Positions 19,345 to 26,854 of a stretch of 54,347 bases of DNA are shown one piece after another. The position numbers were made by a program, and so were the translations under genes. The notes under the pieces are model-generated. The model searched no databases. It saw only the letters and a list, made by a program, of their open reading frames with translations, and was not told the origin of the DNA. How positions within the stretch are numbered: position 1 is the stretch's first letter; each line of letters opens with the position of its first letter. This DNA is from Methylobacterium longum (GTDB taxonomy: Bacteria > Pseudomonadota > Alphaproteobacteria > Rhizobiales > Beijerinckiaceae): assembly GCF_022179385.1 (NCBI RefSeq), contig NZ_BPQS01000034.1, positions 1 to 54,347 on the forward strand, in the 5' to 3' direction.

Positions 19345-20001
19345 TCAGAGGACGACCGCGCTGCGCTCCAGCGCGGTCAGGATGCGGCGCTCGGCCTGGG
19401 CGACGTGCGCGCGCACGAGGCGCCGCGCCCCGCGCCCGTCGCGGTGCTGCACGGCGTCGATGATGGCGGCGTGCTCGTCCACCAGCTGCGCCGGATCGCG
19501 CCCGCGGATGCCGTCGAGGCTGACCCGCACGAGCCGGTCGGCCTGCTCGACGAGGTCGCGCACGGTGGCGGCCATGCGCCGGTTGCCCGAGGCTTCGGCC
19601 AGGGCGATGTGGAAGGCGCGGTTCTCGGCGATGAAATCGGCTCCCTCGGCGACCGTGCGGAACGCGTCGAGGGCGTCGAGGGCGGCCTGGGGCGCATCGG
19701 CCGCCGCCTCCGCCGCGCAGGCCGGCTCCAGCGCGAGGCGCATGCGGAGCAGATCGCGCGCGTCGGAAACCGAAATTGCGTTGATCTGATATCCCTGGCG
19801 GGCGTGAACCGTCACGAGCCGCTCGCGCTCCAGGCGGAGCAGCGCCTCACGGACCGGCTGGCGGCTCACGGCGTAGCGCTGGGCCAGCTCCTGCTCGCGC
19901 ACCTCCGCGCCGGGTCGCAGCGTGCAGGCCAGGATATCGGCGCGGATCGCCGCGTAGATGTTGTCTCGGAGCAGCACGGACGGCCTCTTTCGATGATCCA
20001 T
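19345..20001 (-). CDS. GntR-family regulator, FCD subfamily
   Basis: The 218-residue protein has an N-terminal winged helix (about 10-75, with LAQRYAVSRQPVREALLRLERERLV as the recognition region) and a helical FCD ligand domain. The domain's metal or carboxylate ligands are probably Asp and His residues in SDARDLLRMR, FHIALAEASGN and VDEHAAIID. FCD regulators usually bind an organic acid intermediate and repress the pathway next to them. It heads the minus-strand catabolic cluster, and palindromic sequences fill the short gap to the divergent hydrolase at 20102. It likely controls both directions. Confidence 0.9.
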   Translation of the reverse strand: MDHRKRPSVLLRDNIYAAIRADILACTLRPGAEVREQELAQRYAVSRQPVREALLRLERERLVTVHARQGYQINAISVSDARDLLRMRLALEPACAAEAAADAPQAALDALDAFRTVAEGADFIAENRAFHIALAEASGNRRMAATVRDLVEQADRLVRVSLDGIRGRDPAQLVDEHAAIIDAVQHRDGRGARRLVRAHVAQAERRILTALERSAVVL

Positions 20002-20011
20002 GCTGCCACTC

Positions 20012-20037
20012 GTGAAATATCACGTCAACCGGGTTGA
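20012..20037. promoter_or_regulatory. paired palindromes, candidate GntR operator
   Basis: Two dyads lie in the 100-base divergent promoter: GTGAAATATCAC (20012-20023) and TCAACCGGGTTGA (20025-20037, perfect 6+1+6). They start 11 bases upstream of the regulator's ATG and 65 bases before the divergent hydrolase. Position next to a GntR gene makes autoregulation likely, though neither is an exact family consensus. Confidence 0.5.
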
Positions 20038-20101
20038 TGCCGACTGATCGGAATGCGACAGCGGATTGAAACCGCGGATCGGGCGGGCGGGGGAGGTCTG
20101 G

Positions 20102-20893
20102 ATGCAATCGATGGTCGCGGATGGACAGGTGGCGCTCGCGGTCTCCGGTGAGGGGCCGCCCCTGGTGCTGCTGCACTCGCTGCTCGCCGACGCGACGAGC
20201 TTCGACCGGGTCGCGCCCGGGCTCGGACGGGACTTCCGGATCCTGATCCCCGACCTGCCCGGCTTCGGCGGGTCCGCGCCGGCGCCGGGCGGGCTCGAGG
20301 CCGTCGCCGACCGGGTGGCGCAGGCCGTGCGCGAGGCGGCGGACGGGCAGCCCGCGGCCGGTCTCGGCAACGGCTACGGCGGCTTCGTGCTGCTGCTCTG
20401 CGCCCTGCGCCATCCCGGCCTGTTCGACCGCCTCGTCCTCGCGGATTGCGGCGCCTGCTTCCCGGAGCCGGGGCGCGAGGCCTTCCGCGGCATGGCGCGG
20501 GCGGCGGGCGAGAAGGGGCTCGCGGCGATCGCCGACACCGCGATGCGCCGCCTGTTCGCGCCCGCCTTCCAGGACGCCCATCCGAACCTGATGGCGGAGC
20601 GGCGCGCCGCCTTCCTGCGCACCGATCCGGCGGTCTTTCAGGCCGCCTGCGCGGCGCTCGCCGGCCTCGACCTGCGCGGACGCCTGTCCGAGCTGCGCGT
20701 CCCCGTCCTCGTGCTGGTCGGCGAGCACGACGAGGCCACCCCGCCCACCATGGGGCGCGAGCTCGCCGCCGGCCTGCCGGAGGCCACGTTCGTCATGGTG
20801 CCGGACTGCGCCCACGTCCCGCAGCTTCAGAGCCCCGAGGCCTTCGAGACGGAAGTCAGGGCGTTCCTCCAGGGGCAGGCCGCGCGCCGCTGA
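20102..20893 (+). CDS. alpha/beta hydrolase-fold protein lacking the serine nucleophile
   Basis: The 263-residue protein has an enol-lactonase-like fold: oxyanion region PPLVLLHSLLADATSF, DLPGFGGS, the nucleophile elbow GLGNGYGGFV, acid Asp in VGEHDEATPP and His in PDCAHVPQL. The elbow normally reads GxSxG. Here the serine position is Gly91 (codon GGC), so classic ester hydrolysis looks impossible. It may be a non-hydrolytic lyase-like or binding member, or a degenerate copy. GGGGGAGG five bases before ATG 20102 supports the start over ATG 20066. It diverges from the GntR gene and probably shares its operator. Confidence 0.8.
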   Translation: MQSMVADGQVALAVSGEGPPLVLLHSLLADATSFDRVAPGLGRDFRILIPDLPGFGGSAPAPGGLEAVADRVAQAVREAADGQPAAGLGNGYGGFVLLLCALRHPGLFDRLVLADCGACFPEPGREAFRGMARAAGEKGLAAIADTAMRRLFAPAFQDAHPNLMAERRAAFLRTDPAVFQAACAALAGLDLRGRLSELRVPVLVLVGEHDEATPPTMGRELAAGLPEATFVMVPDCAHVPQLQSPEAFETEVRAFLQGQAARR

Positions 20894-20933
20894 GGCGCCC
20901 GGAAGGGCCCGCGCGTCACGGGCGCCGGTGGCC

Positions 20934-21722
20934 TCAGGGGCGTATCGCGGGCGTCTCGACCGGCAGCGGCGCGGCCCGCGTCGCGAGGTAGAGCTCAAGG
21001 GCCGTGTAGTCCGGCGCGCCGTCGGGGAACGGTTCCGCCCGCATCCCGGTCAGGCAGTTGCGCAGGCGCCGCTGGAGCGAGCCCAAGGCCTGCCATTCCA
21101 GGCGGTAGAGCGGGTAGCCGGTCGGGTGCCCCTGCGGGATGGTCGCCGAGCCGAGGCGGCGCCCCCAATGGTCGTCGTGGCAGATGGCGCAGGACAGGCC
21201 GAGTTGTCCCATCCGGCGCGCGAAGAGCGCCCGGCCCGCGGCCCGCGCGGGCTCGAGCCGGGTGTCGCCGGGCGGGGCGATCGGCAGGCCCCGCGACTGC
21301 AGGGAGACGAAGGCGGTCAGCGCGAGGATGTCGGGGCTCTCGTGCGGCAGGGGCTCCCCACCCTGCCGCTCGCGCCGGCACTGATCGATCCGGCCCTGGA
21401 GGTCGATCGGCCGATGCGTGCGCTCGTCCCAGGCGGGATAGCGCGCCGCCACGCCGCGCATGCCGGCCTCGGCCGTGCCGTGACACCCGGCGCAGGAGGG
21501 CTTGCCTGATGCGGGCGGGCGCCCCCACAGCTCGGCCCCGTCGGCGACCGCGAGCATGCCGGGATTGGCGGTGTCGTCCCGCTGCATCGCGCGAAGCTCG
21601 GGGCTCATCTGGTCGAAGCCCGAGCGCCGGTCGACCGGGGCCCCATCCCCGGCGCCGGCCGGCGGGCCGCACAGCAGGCACGCGACGAGGGCGAGCGGCT
21701 TCACCGTCGAGCGGCGCGGCAT
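20934..21722 (-). CDS. soxA: SoxA, diheme c-type cytochrome subunit of SoxAX
   Basis: The 262-residue protein has a signal peptide ending PPAGAG and two heme sites, CAGCH (77-81) and CAICH (178-182). It also has the conserved Cys223 in LRNCLTGMRAE, the cysteine persulfide heme ligand of SoxA. The closing motif DYTALELYLATRA is characteristic. With SoxX it conjugates a sulfur substrate to the SoxY cysteine in the periplasm. It is the last gene of the minus-strand operon, 7 bases after the SoxZ stop. The normal two-heme version is present. The assignment is firm. Confidence 0.93.
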   Translation of the reverse strand: MPRRSTVKPLALVACLLCGPPAGAGDGAPVDRRSGFDQMSPELRAMQRDDTANPGMLAVADGAELWGRPPASGKPSCAGCHGTAEAGMRGVAARYPAWDERTHRPIDLQGRIDQCRRERQGGEPLPHESPDILALTAFVSLQSRGLPIAPPGDTRLEPARAAGRALFARRMGQLGLSCAICHDDHWGRRLGSATIPQGHPTGYPLYRLEWQALGSLQRRLRNCLTGMRAEPFPDGAPDYTALELYLATRAAPLPVETPAIRP

Positions 21723-21729
21723 CCTCGCC

Positions 21730-22050
21730 TCAGCCGACCGCGATCGCCGCGGTCTCGGTCTGCTCGAAGCCGTTGTCGCCGCGCCACGTGAAGGTGAAGC
21801 CGCCGCTCCGCGTCGCGACCCAGGTGAAGGTCAGGTAGGGGTTGGCCGACGAGGCCGGGAACAGCTCGGCGCGGAAGATCTCATCGCCCTCGAAGCGGCA
21901 GACGAACTCGGTCACGATGTTGCGCGCGAGGATGCGTCCGTCGGGGCCCGGGCGGAACCCCGTCTCCATTGGGTGGGAGAGCAGCGTCTTGATCGCCACG
22001 ACCTCGCCCGGCTTGGCGGTCTTGGGCAGGTTGATCAGGGTGCGGGCCAT
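21730..22050 (-). CDS. soxZ: SoxZ, thiosulfate carrier partner
   Basis: This 106-residue Ig-like protein begins ARTLINLPKTAKPGEVV and ends with the SoxZ motifs NPYLTFTW, GGFTFTW and DNGFE. It has no signal peptide and normally travels to the periplasm bound to SoxY through the twin-arginine route. SoxYZ is the carrier that holds the sulfur substrate. GGAGGG lies upstream of the ATG and the preceding soxY stop is 6 bases away, so the two are translated together. Confidence 0.93.
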   Translation of the reverse strand: MARTLINLPKTAKPGEVVAIKTLLSHPMETGFRPGPDGRILARNIVTEFVCRFEGDEIFRAELFPASSANPYLTFTWVATRSGGFTFTWRGDNGFEQTETAAIAVG

Positions 22051-22056
22051 CCGGTC

Positions 22057-22524
22057 TCAGCCCTCCAGGCAGGCGGCGAGCGTCACGATCGCGTCGGCGC
22101 TGGCGGACCAGTAGGTCCCGTCGCTCATCTCGGCGATCGCGGTGATCCGCTGCGAGTCCGCGAGGCGGATGCGCGTCGCGACCTGCGCGCGCCCGGCCTC
22201 CGGCCCCAGGTGGACCGTGACGACGTTCGGCTGCGGGTTCCGCTCGTTGAACACGCCGATCCGGCGGACGTGGTCGGCCGGAATCATCGGGCTCTCGACG
22301 CTCACGCTGAGCGGCACCGTGTTGCCGTTCTCCACGAGCGGCGGCAGGTCGAGGGTGACCCGGCCCGGCCGGATCGCGCTGGTGCCCGCGAAGCGCCGGA
22401 TCGCGGATTCGGTGGTCTCCGTGCGCGGCAGGGGCGCCGCCCCGGCGGGGCGCAGCGCGACGGCGAGGACGGTCCCGGCCGCCCCGGCCAGCACGCGGCG
22501 GCGATCCGGACGCTGCGCGGTCAT
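22057..22524 (-). CDS. soxY: SoxY, sulfur-carrier subunit with an unusual C-terminus
   Basis: The 155-residue protein has a twin-arginine signal (PDRRRVLAGAAGTVLAVAL) and the SoxY fold (NGNTVPLSVSVESPM, IGVFNERNPQPNV, ATRIRLADSQ). SoxY normally ends in a flexible GGCGG arm whose cysteine carries the sulfur. Here the end is VTLAACLEG, so the cysteine (152) is kept but the flanking glycines are replaced and the tail differs. Its ATG overlaps the soxX stop in ATGA, with AAGGA upstream. Identification is firm; whether the changed arm alters partner choice is open. Confidence 0.92.
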   Translation of the reverse strand: MTAQRPDRRRVLAGAAGTVLAVALRPAGAAPLPRTETTESAIRRFAGTSAIRPGRVTLDLPPLVENGNTVPLSVSVESPMIPADHVRRIGVFNERNPQPNVVTVHLGPEAGRAQVATRIRLADSQRITAIAEMSDGTYWSASADAIVTLAACLEG

Positions 22525-23060
22525 GGCGATTCCTTCGGCTTCGCTTCGGTCGCGGGCTCGCGCAGGGTGGCGAGGAAGGCGACGACGTCCTCGATCTCCC
22601 CCGCGTCCAGGATCGGGCGCCCCTGCCACGCCCTGCCGACGCGGTCGAGATTCGTCAGGCTGTAGTAGGATGGCATGATCGTGTCCGGGTTCAACACCCG
22701 CCCGTCCACGAGGCGCAGGCGCAACGCCTCCGCGCTCCGGCGGGCGCCGACGCCCGTGAGGTCCGGGGCGAGATTGCCCTGGAACCGCTCCTCGGGGAAG
22801 GGGCCCGCGTGGCACAGGAGGCAGAGCCCGCGGGTCCGGTCGGCGACGATCCGGCGCCCGCGCGCCGGATCCCCCGGGTGGCCCGTGAGGGATTCGGGGA
22901 TCGCGTCGCCGACGATCGCGTCGGGCCGCACGGGTGGACCCACGGCTTCCCCGGCCCGCGCCGCGCCCGGGATCGAGGTCACCAGCGGGATCGCGACGAG
23001 GCCGGCGACGAGGCTGGCGACGGGGCCGGAGACGGGGCCGGCGGGCACCCGGCAGCTCAC
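22521..23060 (-). CDS. soxX: SoxX, monoheme cytochrome c subunit of SoxAX
   Basis: The 179-residue product carries a hydrophobic signal segment (VASLVAGLVAIPLVTSIPG), one heme site CLLCH (80-84) and the axial Met129 in TIMPSYY. The gene begins with GTG 23060, overlapping the stop of the flavoprotein gene in GTGA, and ends overlapping soxY in ATGA. These overlaps are strong evidence for one translationally coupled operon. With SoxA it forms the enzyme that attaches the sulfur substrate to SoxYZ. Confidence 0.9.
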   Translation of the reverse strand: MSCRVPAGPVSGPVASLVAGLVAIPLVTSIPGAARAGEAVGPPVRPDAIVGDAIPESLTGHPGDPARGRRIVADRTRGLCLLCHAGPFPEERFQGNLAPDLTGVGARRSAEALRLRLVDGRVLNPDTIMPSYYSLTNLDRVGRAWQGRPILDAGEIEDVVAFLATLREPATEAKPKESP

Positions 23061-24340
23061 CCGAACGCGTCCCGGGTGATCGTCCGGTACCAGTCCTCGC
23101 CCTGCGCCGCCTCCTGCGCGCGCTGGGCGGCCGGCGCGCCCAGCGGGCTCGTGCCGCCCGCCCCCGGGACGTCGGCCAGGAGCCCGTTCGCCGGGTGGAA
23201 CACGCCGGCGATCGAGATGCCGTAGCCCGGCGCGACGAGGCTGTAGCAGGTGTTGATCAGCTTCGGGGTCTGCGGCGCGCGGCCGGCGAGCAGGTCGAGG
23301 ACCGCCTGCGCGCAGACCTTGCCCTGGGCGTTGGCCGAGAAGGCCGATTTCGGCATCGCTCCGGCGACCGCCGCGTCGCCGATGACGTGGATGCCGGCGA
23401 CGCGCTGCGATTCGAACGTCACGGGGTCGATCGGGCACCAGCCGCTGCGGTCGGCGCAGCCGGCCAGCACCGCGATGCGGCCGGCCCGCTGGGGCGGGAT
23501 GATGCAGGCCACGTCCGCCTTGTACTCGGCGAAGTCGGTGCGCACGACCATCGCGGCCGGGTCGACCGCCGTGACCTGCCCGCCGGAACTCAGCGGCACG
23601 TGTTCCAGCACGTCCGGGTAGAGCGTCGCCCACGCCTCCTCGAACAGCTTCTGCTTGGAGAAGGTGTCCTTGGCGTCGAGCAGGATCAGCTTGGCCCGCG
23701 GCTTCCGGGTCTTGAGGAAATGCGCGATCAGGCTCGCGCGCTCGTAGGGGCCGGGCGGGCAGCGATAGGGATTGGCGGGCGCCGACAGGACGACGGTCCC
23801 GCCCTCCGGCAGGGCCGCGAGCTGGCGCGCCAGCAGCACCGTCTGCGCGCCCGCCTTCCAGGCATGCGGCATGGCGGTGACGGCCTGTGCGTCGTAGCCC
23901 GGCACGGCGTCGAAGCGCAGGTCGATGCCCGGCGACAGGATCAGGCGGTCGTAGGGCAGGCTCGCCCCGTCCGCGAGGCTCACCCGGCGCGCATCGGGAT
24001 CGACCGCGCTCGCGGTGGCGGGCAGCAGCGTCAGGCCGGCCCGGCCGAGCCCGTCATACCCGAAGGTCTGCGCCTCGATCCCCCGCAGGCCCGCGACGAC
24101 CTCGTTGCTGAACGGGCAGGCCACGTAGGTGGGGGACGCCTCGACGAGGCTCACGGCGGCGCCGCCGCGGGCGAGGTAGCGCGCCGCGGTGGCGCCCCCG
24201 AACCCGGCGCCGACGACCACGACGCGCGGGGCGGTGCCGGCGCGCGCCGGGCATGCCAGCACGGTTGCGGCGGCGCCGCCGATCAGGGCGCGCCGGGTCG
24301 GCGCGGGCGTCCCTGCCGGTCCGGAGAGCGTTGCGCACAT
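23057..24340 (-). CDS. flavocytochrome c sulfide dehydrogenase flavoprotein (FccB/SoxF-like)
   Basis: The 427-residue protein has a twin-arginine leader (PTRRALIGGAAATVLAC), an FAD-binding VVVGAGFGGAT (41-51), and the FccB cysteines. These are Cys75 in YVACPFSNEV, the covalent FAD site in known FccB, and Cys194 (RCPPGPYE) and Cys302 (GWCPIDP), which match the redox disulfide. It should oxidise sulfide or a related thiol in the periplasm and pass electrons to a cytochrome c. The start ATG 24340 overlaps the cytochrome stop as TGATG. It lies directly upstream of soxX, the position seen for soxF in some sox clusters. Confidence 0.9.
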   Translation of the reverse strand: MCATLSGPAGTPAPTRRALIGGAAATVLACPARAGTAPRVVVVGAGFGGATAARYLARGGAAVSLVEASPTYVACPFSNEVVAGLRGIEAQTFGYDGLGRAGLTLLPATASAVDPDARRVSLADGASLPYDRLILSPGIDLRFDAVPGYDAQAVTAMPHAWKAGAQTVLLARQLAALPEGGTVVLSAPANPYRCPPGPYERASLIAHFLKTRKPRAKLILLDAKDTFSKQKLFEEAWATLYPDVLEHVPLSSGGQVTAVDPAAMVVRTDFAEYKADVACIIPPQRAGRIAVLAGCADRSGWCPIDPVTFESQRVAGIHVIGDAAVAGAMPKSAFSANAQGKVCAQAVLDLLAGRAPQTPKLINTCYSLVAPGYGISIAGVFHPANGLLADVPGAGGTSPLGAPAAQRAQEAAQGEDWYRTITRDAFG

Positions 24341-24651
24341 CAGGGCGTCCCCCGGCCCGCGAACCACGCGGCGATCGCCCGGCTCTCGGCCTCGTCGAAC
24401 CCGCGGGCGATGCGGTTCATGATCGTGGCCGGGCGTTCGCCGGAGCGGAAGGCGGCGAGCGCCCCCGCGATCTCGGATTCCGGCCGGCCGTCGAGGGCGC
24501 CCATCGCCGCCCCGGCGGCGTGGCAGCCGGTGCAGGACGCGGCGCCGGCCGGCGGACGGATCTCCGCCGGAGGCGGCTCGGCCGCGGGCGCCGCGTTCGC
24601 CCCGAGCACGGCGAGCGCGGCGGCCAGCCGAGCGCGGCGGGCGCGGATCAT
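24340..24651 (-). CDS. small monoheme cytochrome c
   Basis: A 103-residue exported cytochrome: signal peptide LAAALAVLGANAAPAAEP, heme site CTGCH (40-44), and a distal Met in ATIMNRIARG. Flavocytochrome c heme subunits in this position are often diheme, so this one is short. It overlaps the Mo-subunit gene upstream (ATGA) and the flavoprotein downstream (TGATG), which makes it the physical link between the molybdenum enzyme and the sulfur genes. It probably accepts electrons from one or both. Confidence 0.88.
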   Translation of the reverse strand: MIRARRARLAAALAVLGANAAPAAEPPPAEIRPPAGAASCTGCHAAGAAMGALDGRPESEIAGALAAFRSGERPATIMNRIARGFDEAESRAIAAWFAGRGTP

Positions 24652-26843
24652 GCCCGGCGCAGGTCCGTGTTCCGGAGCGGCAGCTGGCGCACGCGCTTGC
24701 CGGTGGCGGCGAAGACCGCGTTCAGCACGGCGGGCGCCGCCACCGCGATCGTCGGCTCGCCGACCCCGCCCCAGAACCCGCCGGACGGCATGAGGATCGC
24801 CTCGACGGCCGGCATCGCGTCCAGGCGCATCACCGGGTAGGTGTCGAAGTTGGTCTGCTCGATCCGCCCGTCCTTCACGGTGCATTCGCCGTAGAGGGCG
24901 GCCGACAGCCCGTAGACGAACGAGCCCGCCACCTGCGCGTCGATCTGCTGCGGGTTGACGGCGTGTCCCGGGTCGGTGGCGGCCACGATGCGGTGGATCG
25001 TCAGATCGCCCGCGTCGGAAACCGACACCTCCGCGGCGCCCGCCACGTAGCTGCCGAAGCCCATCGTCTGGCACAGGCCGCGGAACACCCCCGCGGGCGG
25101 CGCGGTCCGCCAGCCGATCCGCTCCGCCACCGCCTCCAGCACGGCGCGGTGCTTGGGGTGGTTGCCCATCAGCTTCAGCCGGAAATCCAGGGGATCCTGG
25201 CCGGCCGCGTGGGCCAGCTCGTCCATGAAGCATTCCAGGTAGATCGCGTTCGGGTTCAGGTTCACGCCGCGCCAGAAGCCCGGGATGATGTGCGGGTTGC
25301 GCATCGCGTGATCGACGAGGAGGTTCGGGATCGTGTAGCCGATCGCCGCCTCGGGCCCGCCGGGGTTGAGGCCCTGGAACGTGACGGGGTCGCGGCCGTC
25401 GACCATGCGCTGCGGGGCGATCGCCGCCAGGATCGACTGGCCGGAGATGCGCATGTGCAGGCCGGTGAGGGCGCCCTTCTCGTCGAGGGCGGCGCGCAGG
25501 CGGCACTGGGTGACCGGATGGTACCGGCCGTGCGTCATGTCCTCCTCGCGGGTCCAGATCAGCTTGATCGGCGTGCCCGGCATCTCCTTGGCGATCAGGA
25601 CGACCTGATGCACCCAATCGTGGGTGGCACCGCGCCGCCCGAAGCCGCCGCCGAGGTGGATCTTGTAGACGTCGCACTGCGTCGCCGGCAGCCCGGCCGC
25701 CTCGGCCGTGGCGGCGAGCGCCGCCTCGCCGTTCTGCGTCGGCGTCCAGACCTCGCAGCGCTCCGGCGTCCACAGCGCGGTCGCGTTCATCGGCTCCAGG
25801 GTGGCGTGGTTCTGGAACGGCACCCCGTAGACGGCCTCGACCACCTTGGCGGCGCCCTTCAGCGCGCCCGCCACGTCGCCGGCCTTGTTGCCGATGAAGG
25901 CCTGCTCGGCGTCGAGCCCCTCGCGCAGGGTCGCCGCGATGGTCTGGCTCGACACCGCGGCGTTCGGGCCCTCGTCCCAGGTGATCGGCAGGGCGTCGAG
26001 GGCGGTCTTGGCGCGCCAGAACGTGTCGGCGACCACCGCCACCGCGCTGTCGCCGACCTGGAGCACGCGGCGGACGCCCGGCATCCCCGCGACGGCCTTC
26101 GCGTCGAAGCTCTTCACGGTGCCGCCGACCACCGGGCAGTCGCGGATCGCCGCGTTCAGCAGGTTGGGAAGCTGGATATCGAGGCCGTAGACCTGGCTGC
26201 CGTCGAGCTTGGCCAGGGTGTCGAGGCGCTTCAGCGGCTGGCCCGCGATGGTCCAGTCCTTCGGGTCCTTCAGGACCACGTCCTTCGGCGGCTCCATCTT
26301 GGCGGCCGCGCCGGCGACGGCGCCGTAGGTGGTGCTGCGCCCCGAGGCGGCATGCGTGATCACGCCCTTCTCGGCCCGGCACGCCTCGGCCGGGACGCCC
26401 CAGCCCTTCGCGGCGGCCGCGACCAGCATCATCCGCGCGGCGGCGCCGCCTTTCCGGACGTACTCGTTCGACTCGCGGATCCCGCGGCTGCCGCCGGTGG
26501 AGTAGTCGCCCCACACCCGCTTGCGGGCGAGGTTCTGGCCGGGGGTCGGGTACTCGGTCGTGACGCGGGCCCAGTCGCAGCCGAGTTCCTCGGCGACCAG
26601 CTGGGCGAGGCCGGTGAGCGTCCCCTGGCCCATCTCGGAGCGGGCGATGCGGATCACCACGGTCTCGTCCGGCCTGACCACCACCCAGGCGTTGACCTCC
26701 GGCGCCACGGGAGCCGCCCCGAGGGTCGCGGCGTCCGCGGGGGCGGGGAGGGGGATGTGGAAGCCGAGGGTGAAGATCCCGGCGGCCGCGCCGCCGAGCA
26801 GGGAGCGGCGCGAGGGCCGGGAGCTTCGTGCGGTCACGCCCAT
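24648..26843 (-). CDS. xanthine-dehydrogenase-family molybdenum subunit (isoquinoline 1-oxidoreductase beta type)
   Basis: The 731-residue protein has a twin-arginine signal (RPSRRSLLGGAAAGIFTL), then the Mo-hydroxylase features: RSEMGQGTLTGLAQ, KIHLGGGFGRRG, IPGFWRGVN and the catalytic Glu in GGVGEPTIA. The size and leader match the single-chain periplasmic type (IorB, nicotinate and aldehyde oxidoreductases) that lacks a separate FAD subunit and gives electrons to cytochromes c. The start has GGAGG upstream. It follows its [2Fe-2S] subunit by 11 bases. The natural substrate (an aldehyde or N-heterocycle in known relatives) cannot be read from the sequence, and a sulfur role would be new. 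Confidence 0.9.
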   Translation of the reverse strand: MGVTARSSRPSRRSLLGGAAAGIFTLGFHIPLPAPADAATLGAAPVAPEVNAWVVVRPDETVVIRIARSEMGQGTLTGLAQLVAEELGCDWARVTTEYPTPGQNLARKRVWGDYSTGGSRGIRESNEYVRKGGAAARMMLVAAAAKGWGVPAEACRAEKGVITHAASGRSTTYGAVAGAAAKMEPPKDVVLKDPKDWTIAGQPLKRLDTLAKLDGSQVYGLDIQLPNLLNAAIRDCPVVGGTVKSFDAKAVAGMPGVRRVLQVGDSAVAVVADTFWRAKTALDALPITWDEGPNAAVSSQTIAATLREGLDAEQAFIGNKAGDVAGALKGAAKVVEAVYGVPFQNHATLEPMNATALWTPERCEVWTPTQNGEAALAATAEAAGLPATQCDVYKIHLGGGFGRRGATHDWVHQVVLIAKEMPGTPIKLIWTREEDMTHGRYHPVTQCRLRAALDEKGALTGLHMRISGQSILAAIAPQRMVDGRDPVTFQGLNPGGPEAAIGYTIPNLLVDHAMRNPHIIPGFWRGVNLNPNAIYLECFMDELAHAAGQDPLDFRLKLMGNHPKHRAVLEAVAERIGWRTAPPAGVFRGLCQTMGFGSYVAGAAEVSVSDAGDLTIHRIVAATDPGHAVNPQQIDAQVAGSFVYGLSAALYGECTVKDGRIEQTNFDTYPVMRLDAMPAVEAILMPSGGFWGGVGEPTIAVAAPAVLNAVFAATGKRVRQLPLRNTDLRRA

Positions 26844-26854
26844 CGGATCCCTCC

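Noticed and set aside
22521..24648. Long plus-strand frames opposite the sox genes (for example 22934-24793)
   Set aside because: They are arginine/glycine/proline-rich antisense shadows of well-identified genes in GC-rich DNA and show no domain.
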